Program-made: the position numbers and the translations under genes | Assembly: GCA_021740085.1 (NCBI GenBank) | Contig: JAIPAL010000013.1 | Location: 1 to 42,050 of the forward strand | Length of the DNA stretch: 42,050 nucleotides | From: Crocinitomicaceae bacterium | GTDB taxonomy: Bacteria; Bacteroidota; Bacteroidia; Flavobacteriales_D; Crocinitomicaceae | Direction of reading: 5' to 3' | In this document: positions 8,240-17,354 of the stretch, in pieces | How positions within the stretch are numbered: position 1 is the first letter of the stretch | How the letters are laid out: every line of letters starts with the position of its first letter | Notes under the pieces: generated by a model | Told to the model about the DNA's origin: nothing | Seen by the model: only the letters and a program-made list of their open reading frames with translations | Databases searched by the model: none

Positions 8240-9091
8240 TCATTTGGAAAAATAGCCAAAATCATTTGGTTTAATTTCATGAAACCAAGACCAATAGCTA
8301 AGGTGATGACTTCTTATAAAGCCTTTTTTTGAATTTTCCAGAAGAAATACCCGGCCACCATGGTTAGGCATCATGACTTCTAATCCTTTTACTTGTACTT
8401 GCGGTGCGAGACCATCTTGAAGATAGATTGGATCACTATTGGCTTGTCCAGTGTCATCACTTCCGTATTGCCATACTTCTTGAAACATAGTCCAATCAGC
8501 CGCATAATACCCCGCGCTTTCTGGCGCTAAAATAAGGATTTTCCCAAATACAACTTTATCCTTTATAGCATTAATAAATCCTATGCTGTAAGCATAACCG
8601 AAGCTATGGCAAACAATATCCACCGTGTCTTTCATGGTGATACATTTTTGCTTATTGCAGGAAGAAATGAGAAAGTTTTTTCCCGCCTCTGCTCCATTGG
8701 TCATACGAATAAAGAAACCTTCAGCATTCACTTTTGGATTAATTACCCAACTGCTCTTATGTCTTATCCAGCAAAATCTTGATAATAAATAAGAGGAGCC
8801 CATGTGAAAAAAGCTTTTGTACATAGATGTTTTTATGCTATGATTGCCATCTAAATAAATGGCTTGACTGGTATTGAAACGCTTGATGATGCTATCGTTG
8901 ATATCTAGCCAATAACCAGTCGGATCTTTTTTTGTGATGATATTGCTGGGAGTTTCCTTGTCGTGTTTTGGTCCACGATGCCCATTAATAAATAATAAAT
9001 AGCTTCTTGCTACGGTATCATTGCTAATTACTTGCGCCGAAGTATTCAGACCGCTAAATAATAAAAGAAATAAGAGTAGCTTATTTGCCAT
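8240..9091 (-). CDS. Exported protein with alpha/beta-hydrolase-like features
   Basis: A 283-residue exported protein; the signal peptide is MANKLLLFLLLFSGLNTSAQ. A nucleophile-elbow-like stretch VCHSFGYAYSIG (around residues 153-164) and an early strand-loop LFINGHRGPKH (about 32-42) resemble the serine hydrolase / lipase layout, though the elbow is C-x-S-x-G, not G-x-S-x-G. LILAPESAGYYAADW follows where an acid-bearing strand might be, and a histidine in MPNHGGRV or the C-terminal HHLSYWSWFHE could complete a triad. It overlaps the upstream gene by 11 bp. No family was recognised with certainty; function unknown. Confidence 0.55.
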   Translation of the reverse strand: MANKLLLFLLLFSGLNTSAQVISNDTVARSYLLFINGHRGPKHDKETPSNIITKKDPTGYWLDINDSIIKRFNTSQAIYLDGNHSIKTSMYKSFFHMGSSYLLSRFCWIRHKSSWVINPKVNAEGFFIRMTNGAEAGKNFLISSCNKQKCITMKDTVDIVCHSFGYAYSIGFINAIKDKVVFGKILILAPESAGYYAADWTMFQEVWQYGSDDTGQANSDPIYLQDGLAPQVQVKGLEVMMPNHGGRVFLLENSKKGFIRSHHLSYWSWFHEIKPNDFGYFSK

Positions 9092-9812
9092 ATTGATACA
9101 ATATTCCTTGTGGTAATGAGGTCCATAGACATGCTTTTTGGCCGCTTGCTTTTAGTCCATTGTTGATCCATGTATTACACGATAATATGATGCTATAGCT
9201 CTCATTTGCATCGTAATAGGCATCGTTATCTTTAAGAACTTTGTCGCTATTTGGACTTAATTTTATTGTCTGCTTGTCTTTATTGAATTTTAAACTTTTC
9301 CTTATATAATTGATCAATCGTTTGTATTGAATTTCAGTAAGTAAAAGTTTCACTGTCGGGCGATCTGTTAAGATGGAGGCATGGTAGGTGGCGTGAATCG
9401 CTGATGTTCCCAATCCTAATCCAGCACAAACTGCTGTCTTTACCGTTAGGTCTGCCCATTCTGGCGTATTAAGATAAAAGTCTTTATCCCCCCAACCAAT
9501 GGCAATTAGCTGGAGAGTTGTGTCGTTTTTTTTCGTGTTTTCTCTAGGGAAATAGCCTCGCCAATCCATAAGTTTATTTTCAACTGGGAGAACAAAATCG
9601 GTATGTACACCTGAGTTCATCAAGTAAACAACAATTGTAGGATTCGATTTTTTTTCACCTTCCACTGTTATTCTTGCTAATATAAAGTAGGCGAGAAAGT
9701 ATAGAAATAGTAAGGAAAAGAAAACTATAAAAAACCACATTATTGATTTAAGAACTACCCTAATTATTCTTTTACCAGTTGAACGTGTATTCTTATTTTT
9801 CGACTTCGTCAT
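9081..9812 (-). CDS. DUF2459 / TIGR02117-type membrane-anchored protein
   Basis: A 243-residue protein with one N-terminal membrane segment (about 19-50) and a domain on the far side of the membrane. NSGVHTDFVLP, AIGWGDKDFYLNTPEW and CNTWINNGLKASG match what I recall of the DUF2459 (urease-region hypothetical) family, which keeps the His, Gly-Trp-Gly-Asp and Cys-Asn-Thr-Trp blocks. A Cys/His arrangement of this sort suggests a papain-like hydrolase fold, but that is inference. The 11-bp overlap with the next gene implies coupled expression. A TAAATTTG promoter box lies upstream. Confidence 0.75.
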   Translation of the reverse strand: MTKSKNKNTRSTGKRIIRVVLKSIMWFFIVFFSLLFLYFLAYFILARITVEGEKKSNPTIVVYLMNSGVHTDFVLPVENKLMDWRGYFPRENTKKNDTTLQLIAIGWGDKDFYLNTPEWADLTVKTAVCAGLGLGTSAIHATYHASILTDRPTVKLLLTEIQYKRLINYIRKSLKFNKDKQTIKLSPNSDKVLKDNDAYYDANESYSIILSCNTWINNGLKASGQKACLWTSLPQGILYQYGK

Positions 9813-9838
9813 TTATTCTAAATTTTAGTATTATTAAA

Positions 9839-9846
9839 CAAATTTA
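9839..9846 (-). promoter_or_regulatory. -7 box TAAATTTG for the DUF2459 gene
   Basis: An exact TAnnTTTG on the minus strand, 26 nt before the ATG at 9812. It shares the 113-bp divergent region 9813-9925 with the S41 protease promoter. Confidence 0.5.
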
Positions 9847-9887
9847 ATCTTTCTCATAAATAAATTAGTTATTCGAACTTCTGTTAC

Positions 9888-9895
9888 TATTTTTG
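9888..9895 (+). promoter_or_regulatory. -7 box TATTTTTG for the S41 protease gene
   Basis: An exact TAnnTTTG, 30 nt before the ATG at 9926. TTAG sits 19 nt upstream, a three-of-four match to the TTTG -33 box. The in-frame TTG at 9893 is part of this box, so it cannot be the start codon if this promoter is used. Confidence 0.55.
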
Positions 9896-9925
9896 TTCTT
9901 ATCGTTCAAAATTGAAAAACTTACT

Positions 9926-11518
9926 ATGAAAAACATTTTTCTTCTACTATTTGTATCAGCGCCATTTTTACTTTTTTGTCAAGTTGACCTAAACAAAATT
10001 AGCACTTCAAATAAATTTGCAGAAGTATTAAATCATATTGAACAAATATATGTAGATCCAGTTAATGCTAAAAAGCTTACTGAATCTGCAATTGTTGCGA
10101 TGCTTGAAGAGCTAGATCCTCATTCCACTTACATTCCTGCTGAAGATGCAGATGATGCTCAATCTCAAATTAATGGAAGTTTTGTTGGAATCGGTATCCG
10201 CTTTCAGATTGTGAAAGACACATTAATGGTGATTGCCACAATACCTGGTGGTCCTTCTGAAAAATTAGGGGTTTTGGCTGGTGATCAAATTCTGATTGTT
10301 GACGGAAATAATATTGCGGGTGTTGGACTCAAAAATAATGATGTGCGTTCGAAACTGATGGGTGAATTAGGCTCGAAGGTAACGATTCAGATTATGCGTC
10401 AAAACATGAAAACCCCATTAAAATTTACCATCGTTCGTGATAAAATCCCGATCTATTCTGTTGATGCCAGTTATATGATTACACCTGAAATAGGATATAT
10501 AAAGTTGAATAGCTTTTCTAGAACGACTGTGGAGGAAGTTCAAAATAGTTTGAAAGATTTAAAATCCAAAGGAATGAAGCAATTAGTCTTTGACCTTCAA
10601 GGAAATGGAGGTGGATTATTAGATGCAGCACATCATTTAGTAGATGAATTTCTATCTGGTGATAAATTAATCGTTTATTCGGAGGGTAGGTCGCAACCTC
10701 GAAGTAATCTTAGAGCGGGTAAAAAGGGTTTATGGGAAGAGGGTGGATTGATTGTACTTACCGATGAATATTCTGCCTCTGCAAGTGAGATTTTTTCGGG
10801 AGCAATACAGGATTGGGATAGAGGTTTAGTAGTTGGAAGAAGGACATTTGGAAAGGGCTTAGTGCAACGACCAATTCCTTTATCGGATGGTAGTGAAATT
10901 AGGTTAACCATCGCTCGTTATTATACGCCAACCGGTCGATTTATTCAAAAGCCATATGAGGACAAAGAAAATTATAAAAAAGACTTGACACAACGTTATT
11001 TAAATGGGGAATTTCAAAATGCAGATTCTATTAAATTCCCTGATTCCTTGAAGTTCATCACATTAAAAACAAAACGAACAGTTTATGGTGGAGGAGGAAT
11101 AATGCCGGATATTTTTGTTGGCCTAGATACCTCTGATATTACAGATTATTTTGGTGATCTCGTTCGGGGAGGGCACATTAATAATTATGTTATTTCCTAC
11201 ATTAAAAACAACAGGGAATCGCTGAAGTCAACCTATCCTAATTTTGAAGTTTTTAATAAAAATTTCAGATGTGATGATGCCTTCATGACTGATTTCTTTT
11301 CTTATGTTAATAGGGAAGCACCGGAGTTGGTTTTCAATGAAAGTGAATATTCAATCAGCAAAAAAATCATCCAAATGAGAATACGCGCTAATCTTGCTCA
11401 AGATTTATGGAGTACCAGCGAATCCTATCAGATTTACAATGATTTCAATGAGGCTCTACTGAAAGCTGTAGATCTTTATAAAGATAAATCGTACTACAAG
11501 TTTAAATTAGATAAGTGA
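9926..11518 (+). CDS. S41 family C-terminal processing protease
   Basis: A 530-residue exported CtpA-like serine protease of the periplasm. The signal peptide begins MKNIFLLLFVSAPFLLFCQ. A short helical region with LEELDPHSTYIP precedes a PDZ domain (FVGIGIRFQ to about residue 165), then the S41 core. The catalytic serine lies in SASASEIFSGAIQDW and the general-base lysine in FGKGLVQRPI, 25 residues later. A C-terminal helical region of about 150 residues follows. The ATG at 9926 is chosen because the upstream TTG lies in the promoter box and the ATG gives a clean signal peptide. It overlaps the FabF gene by 4 bp (GTGA). Confidence 0.93.
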   Translation: MKNIFLLLFVSAPFLLFCQVDLNKISTSNKFAEVLNHIEQIYVDPVNAKKLTESAIVAMLEELDPHSTYIPAEDADDAQSQINGSFVGIGIRFQIVKDTLMVIATIPGGPSEKLGVLAGDQILIVDGNNIAGVGLKNNDVRSKLMGELGSKVTIQIMRQNMKTPLKFTIVRDKIPIYSVDASYMITPEIGYIKLNSFSRTTVEEVQNSLKDLKSKGMKQLVFDLQGNGGGLLDAAHHLVDEFLSGDKLIVYSEGRSQPRSNLRAGKKGLWEEGGLIVLTDEYSASASEIFSGAIQDWDRGLVVGRRTFGKGLVQRPIPLSDGSEIRLTIARYYTPTGRFIQKPYEDKENYKKDLTQRYLNGEFQNADSIKFPDSLKFITLKTKRTVYGGGGIMPDIFVGLDTSDITDYFGDLVRGGHINNYVISYIKNNRESLKSTYPNFEVFNKNFRCDDAFMTDFFSYVNREAPELVFNESEYSISKKIIQMRIRANLAQDLWSTSESYQIYNDFNEALLKAVDLYKDKSYYKFKLDK

Positions 11519-12753
11519 AAAGACGGGTTGTAATAACAGGAATCGGAGCACTTACACCAATAGGTAACGATGTTCCAACTTTTTGGTCTTCAATAATTCA
11601 AGGAAAAAGTGGCGCTGCTCCAATTACCAAATTTGATACGTCAAAATTTAGGGTGCATTTTGCTTGTGAATTAAAAGGCTATAATTCGAGTGATTTTTTT
11701 GATTCAAAAGAAAATAGGAAGTACGATCTCTTCTCTCAGTATGCATTGGTAGCAGTAGATGAAGCGGTTAAAAATGCTGGAATTGATTTTGACCAATTGA
11801 ATAAGGATAGAATTGGCGTTATTTGGGGATCTGGAAACGGTGGGATTCAAACTTTTCAGGATGAAATGATGGAGTTTTGCAGTGGCGATGGTACTCCGAG
11901 ATTCCCCCCGTATTTCATACCTCGAATATTGGTAGACATTGCTTCAGGAATTATTTCCATTAAATATGGTTTGCGTGGGGTTAATTTCTGCCCTGTGTCC
12001 GCTTGCGCCACATCTAATACGGCCATTATCGAAGCATTTAATTACATAACTTGGGGTAAAGCGGAAATGATTATTACCGGTGGATCAGAAGCGGCTATAA
12101 CGCAAGCATCTATTGGTGGATTTTCATCTGCACGTGCCTTGTCACTTAGAAACGACGATCCCGAAACCGCATCCCGGCCCTTTGATATTTCCCGTGATGG
12201 TTTTGTGATGGGGGAAGGTGCAGGCGCACTTATTGTCGAGGAATATGAACATGCTGTGAACAGAGGTGCAAACATTTTATGTGAAATTGTTGGTGGCGGA
12301 ATGGCAGCGGATGCTTATCATCTTACCGGAACACATCCAGAAGGATTAGGTGCTATTTTAGGTATGAATGAGGCGATAAAAGAGGCGGGGATAGAACCAA
12401 AAGATATTGATTACATTAACATGCATGCTACGTCAACAGCTCAAGGCGATACCTCAGAATTATTAGCTGCAAAAACAGTTTTCGGTGAACGAAAAAGTTT
12501 GTTTGTCTCAGCTACAAAATCTATGACTGGGCATTTACTGGGTGCCGCAGGGGCAATCGAAGCAATTATTTGTGTTAAAGCGCTTCAAGAGGGCATTGTC
12601 CCACCAACCATAAATACAAAAGATATTGAACCAGCATTTAAAGATTTATTCCAATTTCCTTTGAATAATGCAGTAAATCATCCTCTAAAGTATGCGATGA
12701 GCAATACTTTTGGTTTTGGCGGACACATCGCATCGGTCATCTTTAAAAAGTAG
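11515..12753 (+). CDS. fabF: Beta-ketoacyl-ACP synthase II-type enzyme
   Basis: A 412-residue ketoacyl-ACP synthase that condenses malonyl-ACP with an acyl-ACP in fatty-acid elongation. The triad is intact: C164 in VSACATSNTA, H304 in NMHATSTAQGD and H340 in KSMTGHLLGAAG, with K335 before it; the C-terminus has NTFGFGGH. The start is GTG at 11515, overlapping the protease stop by 4 bp. No acpP lies beside it, unlike the primary fabF of many genomes, so it may be a secondary synthase; the symbol describes the family, not proof of the main role. Confidence 0.9.
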   Translation: MKRRVVITGIGALTPIGNDVPTFWSSIIQGKSGAAPITKFDTSKFRVHFACELKGYNSSDFFDSKENRKYDLFSQYALVAVDEAVKNAGIDFDQLNKDRIGVIWGSGNGGIQTFQDEMMEFCSGDGTPRFPPYFIPRILVDIASGIISIKYGLRGVNFCPVSACATSNTAIIEAFNYITWGKAEMIITGGSEAAITQASIGGFSSARALSLRNDDPETASRPFDISRDGFVMGEGAGALIVEEYEHAVNRGANILCEIVGGGMAADAYHLTGTHPEGLGAILGMNEAIKEAGIEPKDIDYINMHATSTAQGDTSELLAAKTVFGERKSLFVSATKSMTGHLLGAAGAIEAIICVKALQEGIVPPTINTKDIEPAFKDLFQFPLNNAVNHPLKYAMSNTFGFGGHIASVIFKK

Positions 12754-12792
12754 TAGCAAGTAACTTTTGTGTGAATTTATAAGAAATTATTT

Positions 12793-13098
12793 ATGAGAAA
12801 ACTAGTTTTAAGCGCTGCATGTATACCATTGTTATTGATGTCATGTAATGAAAGCTCCAAAGGTAATTGGAACAAAGAAGATAAGGAGAAAGCTCGCAAA
12901 GACATTATGGGGGGTATGAATTCAGGTGATGCATCAAATGTATTTTCGATGAAAGCAAAAAATAAATTATGTGATTGTGCAGTAGAAAAGTTGGAAAATC
13001 GTTATGAAAATTTTGAACAAGCCAATAATGATAAAGTAGGATTATCTACTGTAATTTCGCCTTGTATGGAATTGCTTTTCGAGGATATGGTTAAATAA
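12793..13098 (+). CDS. Small lipoprotein with paired cysteines
   Basis: A 101-residue predicted lipoprotein with a lipobox LLMSC (Cys18). The mature part carries CDCAVEKLENRYENFEQAN and a later PCMELL, so three cysteines remain after the lipidated one. This layout resembles small Bacteroidota lipoproteins of unknown function that share a C-x-C-x(n)-Y-x-N/S-F/Y-E pattern. It follows the FabF gene by 39 bp; TAACTTTTG in that gap is a near promoter match. Confidence 0.75.
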   Translation: MRKLVLSAACIPLLLMSCNESSKGNWNKEDKEKARKDIMGGMNSGDASNVFSMKAKNKLCDCAVEKLENRYENFEQANNDKVGLSTVISPCMELLFEDMVK

Positions 13099-13179
13099 CG
13101 ATTTTCCTTTTATTAATTGGGCTTTCGGGGAATTTTTTGATCTTTTAAGATAAACACCCATTGATAAAAAATCAATATT

Positions 13180-13641
13180 TTATTGCGATATAATTTGCGG
13201 CATATAGAGCATCTCAACGTGAGGAATATCATCTTCTAGGTAATCTTTTCCTGTAGAAAAAAACAAATGTGTATTATAAAATTTCTCTAAGTGCTTTTGG
13301 GCTGATATTCTGATTGGTACTGGTCCAAATTCTGCAAGAATAAATTTCATGCATTCCTGCATGAGTAAATGACCTTCCCCATTTCCGCGGATACTAATAT
13401 CAGTTACCACTCTTCCAATGGAAACTTCCTTATAGCTTATACCAGAGGGTAAAATACGAGCCGTGGCTATGACATTCCCCACGCCATTTCGGCAAATAAC
13501 GTGATAAGAAATCTTATCTTTTCCGTCTAATTCAAGGTAGCTACAATTTTGTTCTACAACAAAAGTTTTTATCCGTAACTCAATTAAATCATGGAATTCA
13601 ACAAGGCTTAATTCATTAAAGTACTTTATTTGAAAATTCAA
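13180..13641 (-). CDS. GNAT N-acetyltransferase, ElaA-like
   Basis: A 153-residue GNAT protein. It follows the ElaA pattern: LRIKTFVVEQNCSYLELDGKD near residue 22, VIATARILP, then the acetyl-CoA loop IGRVVTDISIRGNGEGHLLM (R-G-x-G-x-G, about 76-95), and AQKHLEKFYN with a C-terminal DDIPHVEM. These transfer an acetyl group from acetyl-CoA to an unidentified amine. ElaA proteins usually end EDGIPH; here it is EDDIPH. A good promoter lies upstream. Confidence 0.87.
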   Translation of the reverse strand: MNFQIKYFNELSLVEFHDLIELRIKTFVVEQNCSYLELDGKDKISYHVICRNGVGNVIATARILPSGISYKEVSIGRVVTDISIRGNGEGHLLMQECMKFILAEFGPVPIRISAQKHLEKFYNTHLFFSTGKDYLEDDIPHVEMLYMPQIISQ

Positions 13642-13658
13642 GTTGATTATTTTAAATT

Positions 13659-13688
13659 CAAAATTAGGTAATTTTTAGTTTTTATCAA
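13659..13688 (-). promoter_or_regulatory. Promoter TTG-N19-TAATTTTG for the GNAT gene
   Basis: On the minus strand TTG (13686-13688) is followed after exactly 19 nt by TAATTTTG (13659-13666), matching the flavobacterial -33/-7 arrangement. The last G is 17 nt before the ATG at 13641. Confidence 0.65.
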
Positions 13689-13850
13689 CTTAAATAGATG
13701 TAAAGCATGTCTTTGTGACAAAATAATTTGCGGACTGGAATTCTTATTGGCTTATAAAAGTTTTAATCTAACAAAACGATGCTGAAAAAATCTATTAATT
13801 TTCTACTTCTATGTGCTAATTCGAATTAATTTTACATTCAATTAATTTTT

Positions 13851-14900
13851 ATGGACTCTCCAATACTTATTGTCGTTTTTGTTGCTGTAATAGTTTTGAT
13901 TCTTTCCTTTGATTTGGGTTTATTATCAAAGGTGAAACAACAAAAAATGGCAACAAAAAAGTCAATTCTTTGGACTTGTATTTGGGTTGGATTAGCGATG
14001 TTATTTAGTTTATTTGTTTGGTATGAAAGAGGCTTTGAGAAATTCGCTCAGTTTCAATCTGCCTACTGGATTGAGGAAGCGTTATCCGTCGATAATCTTT
14101 TTGTCTTTTTGCTGATATTTTCATTTTTTAAAATTGAAGGGTATCGTCAACAAAAAGTGTTGTTATGGGGGATTATAGGCGCTGTTGTTTTACGAGGAAT
14201 CTTTATCTTTTCGGGAATAGGTCTCATTAATTTAACCTATTTGCCAGAACTTCACATTGGTAATTTCCATTTCACATTAAGTCCAACATCCAACGAGGAG
14301 ATTGATTATGCCACCAACACGTATCATAAAATAAATGTCTTAATGACTTTGTTTGGGATTTTCCTTATTTATGCTGGGATTAAGTCTGGTTTTTCTAAAG
14401 ATGAAAATGAAAATGTCAATTACAATAATTCCCTTGGCGTAAGATTGTTTAGTAAGATAATTCCTATACGAACGGAATTTGATGGCGATCGTTTTTTTAC
14501 ACGTGTTATGAATAAAGGGAAGTCAAAATTGTTTGGTACAAAACTTTTTTTAGTACTAATAATTATTGAGTCTTCCGATTTGCTTTTTGCGGTCGATTCT
14601 ATACCGGCTATTTTTGCCATTGCACCTAATGACCCATTTATTCTTTACACTTCTAATATTTTTGCCATTCTTGGTTTAAGATCTTTGTTTTTTCTATTGT
14701 CTAATTCAATGGAAATGTTTTCTAAACTTAAATATGGTCTTGCGATTATTCTAAGTTTTATAGGATTAAAAATGTTAGTTGCACCCGTGTATCATATTGA
14801 AACACTTGTATCGCTATTGATCGTTGTGTCTTTATTGATGGGTTCCATTGTGTTATCGATCCTGACCAGAAATAAACAATCAACAGAAAAGTTAAAATAA
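13851..14900 (+). CDS. TerC/Alx family integral membrane protein
   Basis: A 349-residue TerC-family protein with about eight or nine membrane segments. The two family signatures are present: EEALSVDNLFVFLLIF (about residues 76-91) and ESSDLLFAVDSIPAIFAI (about 238-255), whose membrane acids are thought to bind the metal. Alx and related members export manganese; others associate with tellurite resistance or with metalloprotein secretion. The 209-bp upstream gap holds no recognisable manganese riboswitch. Its 3' end overlaps edd by 9 bp, tail to tail. Confidence 0.92.
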   Translation: MDSPILIVVFVAVIVLILSFDLGLLSKVKQQKMATKKSILWTCIWVGLAMLFSLFVWYERGFEKFAQFQSAYWIEEALSVDNLFVFLLIFSFFKIEGYRQQKVLLWGIIGAVVLRGIFIFSGIGLINLTYLPELHIGNFHFTLSPTSNEEIDYATNTYHKINVLMTLFGIFLIYAGIKSGFSKDENENVNYNNSLGVRLFSKIIPIRTEFDGDRFFTRVMNKGKSKLFGTKLFLVLIIIESSDLLFAVDSIPAIFAIAPNDPFILYTSNIFAILGLRSLFFLLSNSMEMFSKLKYGLAIILSFIGLKMLVAPVYHIETLVSLLIVVSLLMGSIVLSILTRNKQSTEKLK

Positions 14901-16691
14901 TACGCTTGCTCCTTCTTCGCTAGAAGAGACCATTGATCTAAAATTGCTAAAGAGCTCTCGTCCGTATCCTATCGTATCACTAGTATCTTTAACCGTAGCG
15001 ATACGCTTTACAATTTCCTCAAAGTTGTCGCAGTATAGCTCCCCTTTATTGGCATCAAGATGAAGGAAGTCTCCGGTTCTGATTTTTGCAATTAGTCCTC
15101 CGTCTTTTGCTTCGGGCCAAAGGTGAATGGCCGCGGGGACTTTGCCTGATGCACCAGACATTCTTCCATCTGTAACCAATGCTACTTTGTAACCACGCTT
15201 TTGAAGGATAGTCAAGGTGGGCGTTAATTGATGTAATTCAGGCATGCCATTTTGTTTAGGACCTTGAAAAGGCAATACGGCAATGAAATCTTTGTCTAAT
15301 TCACCTCGTTTGAATGCATCAATTAAATCTTGTTGTTCTAAAAAAACAATCGCTGGCGCATTAATTATGCGATGGGCGTCTTCCACCGCAGCTGTTTTGA
15401 TTACGGAACGCCCGAGATTTCCTTGTAAAATTTTAATACCGCCGTCCTTTGAAAATGGATCGGATGCGGAACGAATAATACTTTTGTTTAAACTCTCCTT
15501 AGGGCCCTCTACCCATATTAATCGATGAGCATCAATTTTGGGTTCTTGTGTATATTTTTTAAGTCCTTTGCCTATAATTGTTTGAACATTTTCATGCAAT
15601 AAGCCATTTTCTAAGAGCGTACTAATGACATATGCCATGCCACCAGCAGCATGGAAGTGGTTGACATCTGCTGCGCCATTAGGATACATCCGAGTAATTA
15701 ATGGTATGACATCTGAAAGATCAGACATATCGTCCCAATTGATGATAATTCCGGCGGCTCGTGCAATCGCGATTAGATGTATGGTATGATTGGTGGAGCC
15801 TCCGGTTGCCAGAAGTCCAATAATGCCATTTACAATTGATTCCTCGGTAATTATAGCCATCAATGCTCTTTCTAATCCTAGTTTCGAATTATTGGCTGCT
15901 ATTTTTACTGCTTCTTCGGTAAGAAGTGAACGCAATTCAGTATTAGGGTTCACAAAACTGGAGCCCGGAAGTTGTAAGCCCATGATTTCCATGAGCATTT
16001 GGTTGGAATTAGCGGTTCCATAAAAAGTACAGGTTCCAGGTGAATGATAGGAATCGGATTCCCCTTTTAATAATTCTTCTCTACCTATTTTGCCTTCTGC
16101 AAATGCTTGACGAATCTGTGATTTTTCGTCATTTGAAATCCCACTTGGCATCGGACCTCCAGGAACAAAAATAGTTGGTAGTTGGCCAAATCGTAAGGAC
16201 CCAATTAATAAACCGGGAACAATTTTATCGCATATTCCTAAGCAAAGTACAGCATCAAATAAATTGTGAGATAAACCCACTGCGCTTGCCATTGCCACTA
16301 CATCTCGGCTGAAAAGGGATAGTTCCATACCCGGCTGACCTTGGGTTACACCGTCACACATAGCGGGAACAGCGCCTGCAACTTGAGCGACTGCTTTATG
16401 CTTAATTGCGAAGTCACGTATTTGCTGTGGAAAGTGTTCAAAAGGCTTGTGTGCAGAAAGCATATCATTATACGCGGTGATGATTCCAATATTTGGCGTT
16501 ATATCGCCTCGGAGTTCATTTTTTTCGTGTGAGCCACAACCGGCGAAAGCATGCGCTAAATTCCCACAACTCATTCCCTGACGAGAAACCCCTTCTTGAT
16601 GGGATTTTGCCATGTCGGAGAGGTATTTTTCGCGCGATAATCTACTTCTTTCTATTATTCTTGCGGTGACCTTCGTAATGCTATTGTTCAT
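14892..16691 (-). CDS. edd: Phosphogluconate dehydratase
   Basis: A 599-residue Edd of the IlvD/Edd iron-sulfur dehydratase family; it converts 6-phosphogluconate to 2-keto-3-deoxy-6-phosphogluconate in the Entner-Doudoroff pathway. Candidate cluster cysteines are C112 (PAMCDGVTQGQPGMELS), C154 (GICDKIVPG) and C221 (GTCTFYGTANSNQM). The YNDMLSAHKP block and the late LVTDGRMSGASGK are typical of Edd. Length matches the E. coli enzyme. It starts 3 bp after pgl and is last in the zwf-pgl-edd operon; eda is not adjacent. Confidence 0.96.
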   Translation of the reverse strand: MNNSITKVTARIIERSRLSREKYLSDMAKSHQEGVSRQGMSCGNLAHAFAGCGSHEKNELRGDITPNIGIITAYNDMLSAHKPFEHFPQQIRDFAIKHKAVAQVAGAVPAMCDGVTQGQPGMELSLFSRDVVAMASAVGLSHNLFDAVLCLGICDKIVPGLLIGSLRFGQLPTIFVPGGPMPSGISNDEKSQIRQAFAEGKIGREELLKGESDSYHSPGTCTFYGTANSNQMLMEIMGLQLPGSSFVNPNTELRSLLTEEAVKIAANNSKLGLERALMAIITEESIVNGIIGLLATGGSTNHTIHLIAIARAAGIIINWDDMSDLSDVIPLITRMYPNGAADVNHFHAAGGMAYVISTLLENGLLHENVQTIIGKGLKKYTQEPKIDAHRLIWVEGPKESLNKSIIRSASDPFSKDGGIKILQGNLGRSVIKTAAVEDAHRIINAPAIVFLEQQDLIDAFKRGELDKDFIAVLPFQGPKQNGMPELHQLTPTLTILQKRGYKVALVTDGRMSGASGKVPAAIHLWPEAKDGGLIAKIRTGDFLHLDANKGELYCDNFEEIVKRIATVKDTSDTIGYGRELFSNFRSMVSSSEEGASVLF

Positions 16692-16694
16692 TTT

Positions 16695-17354
16695 TTAGGC
16701 GTTTTCTGTGAAATACACTTCTGTTAGCTGACTTTCGAAATGACTTATGGGTGTCTCCTCTTCTTTGGCAAGTTTAAATTTATCTAATTTTTTCAAGCCA
16801 GTAAAATATAAAAATAAATTTGATGAGCTAAATAACATAGAACCATTACACGTAATTCTTTTTGTTGGGTGATTGGGTGAATTGGTGTAACAAATTCCTG
16901 CATTCTCGTCTTTGATGGCTTGTTCACTCAACGGGTCATTTGGAAATATCGAGGCGGTATGCCCATCCTCGCCCATTCCTAATAATACGACGTCAGCACC
17001 AATAAATGGCGCGTAATTTAAGGAGACTTCCTCCAAATTTTTGGCTAAATCAAATTGGTTGATCACCATACTTGAAAAATTGCTTGTTTTAAGTTTTTGG
17101 AAAACATTCCTAATTAATGCCTCGTTTGAAAATCCACTACTTTGGTCTACAAAACGTTCATCAACGAGTCCGATGTGAATGTTATCCCAATCTAAATCAA
17201 AATCTGCGATAGATTTATATAATGGAAGCGGGGTGCTTCCACCAGAAAGTAGGAGGTAGGCCTTGCCTTTTTCTTGTATGGCATTTTCAACGATAAACTT
17301 AATGTCTAAGCTGAGGGTTTTTATTAAATCTGAATTCGTATCAAATGTTTGCAT
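16695..17354 (-). CDS. pgl: 6-phosphogluconolactonase
   Basis: A 219-residue DevB-type lactonase that hydrolyses 6-phosphogluconolactone. Motifs are LLLSGGSTPLPLYKSI (about residues 37-52), IGLVDERFV, LLGMGEDGHTASIFP and the C-terminal NHPTKRIT. The ATG at 17354 overlaps the zwf stop by one base (taATG). An upstream in-frame ATG at 17420 would add 22 residues overlapping zwf by 67 bp and unlike the family N-terminus, so the shorter form is preferred. Middle gene of the operon. Confidence 0.93.
   Translation of the reverse strand: MQTFDTNSDLIKTLSLDIKFIVENAIQEKGKAYLLLSGGSTPLPLYKSIADFDLDWDNIHIGLVDERFVDQSSGFSNEALIRNVFQKLKTSNFSSMVINQFDLAKNLEEVSLNYAPFIGADVVLLGMGEDGHTASIFPNDPLSEQAIKDENAGICYTNSPNHPTKRITCNGSMLFSSSNLFLYFTGLKKLDKFKLAKEEETPISHFESQLTEVYFTENA

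Noticed and set aside
13642..13850. Manganese (yybP-ykoY) riboswitch ahead of the TerC gene
   Set aside because: The AT-rich gap lacks the conserved GC-rich helices and loop sequences of that riboswitch.
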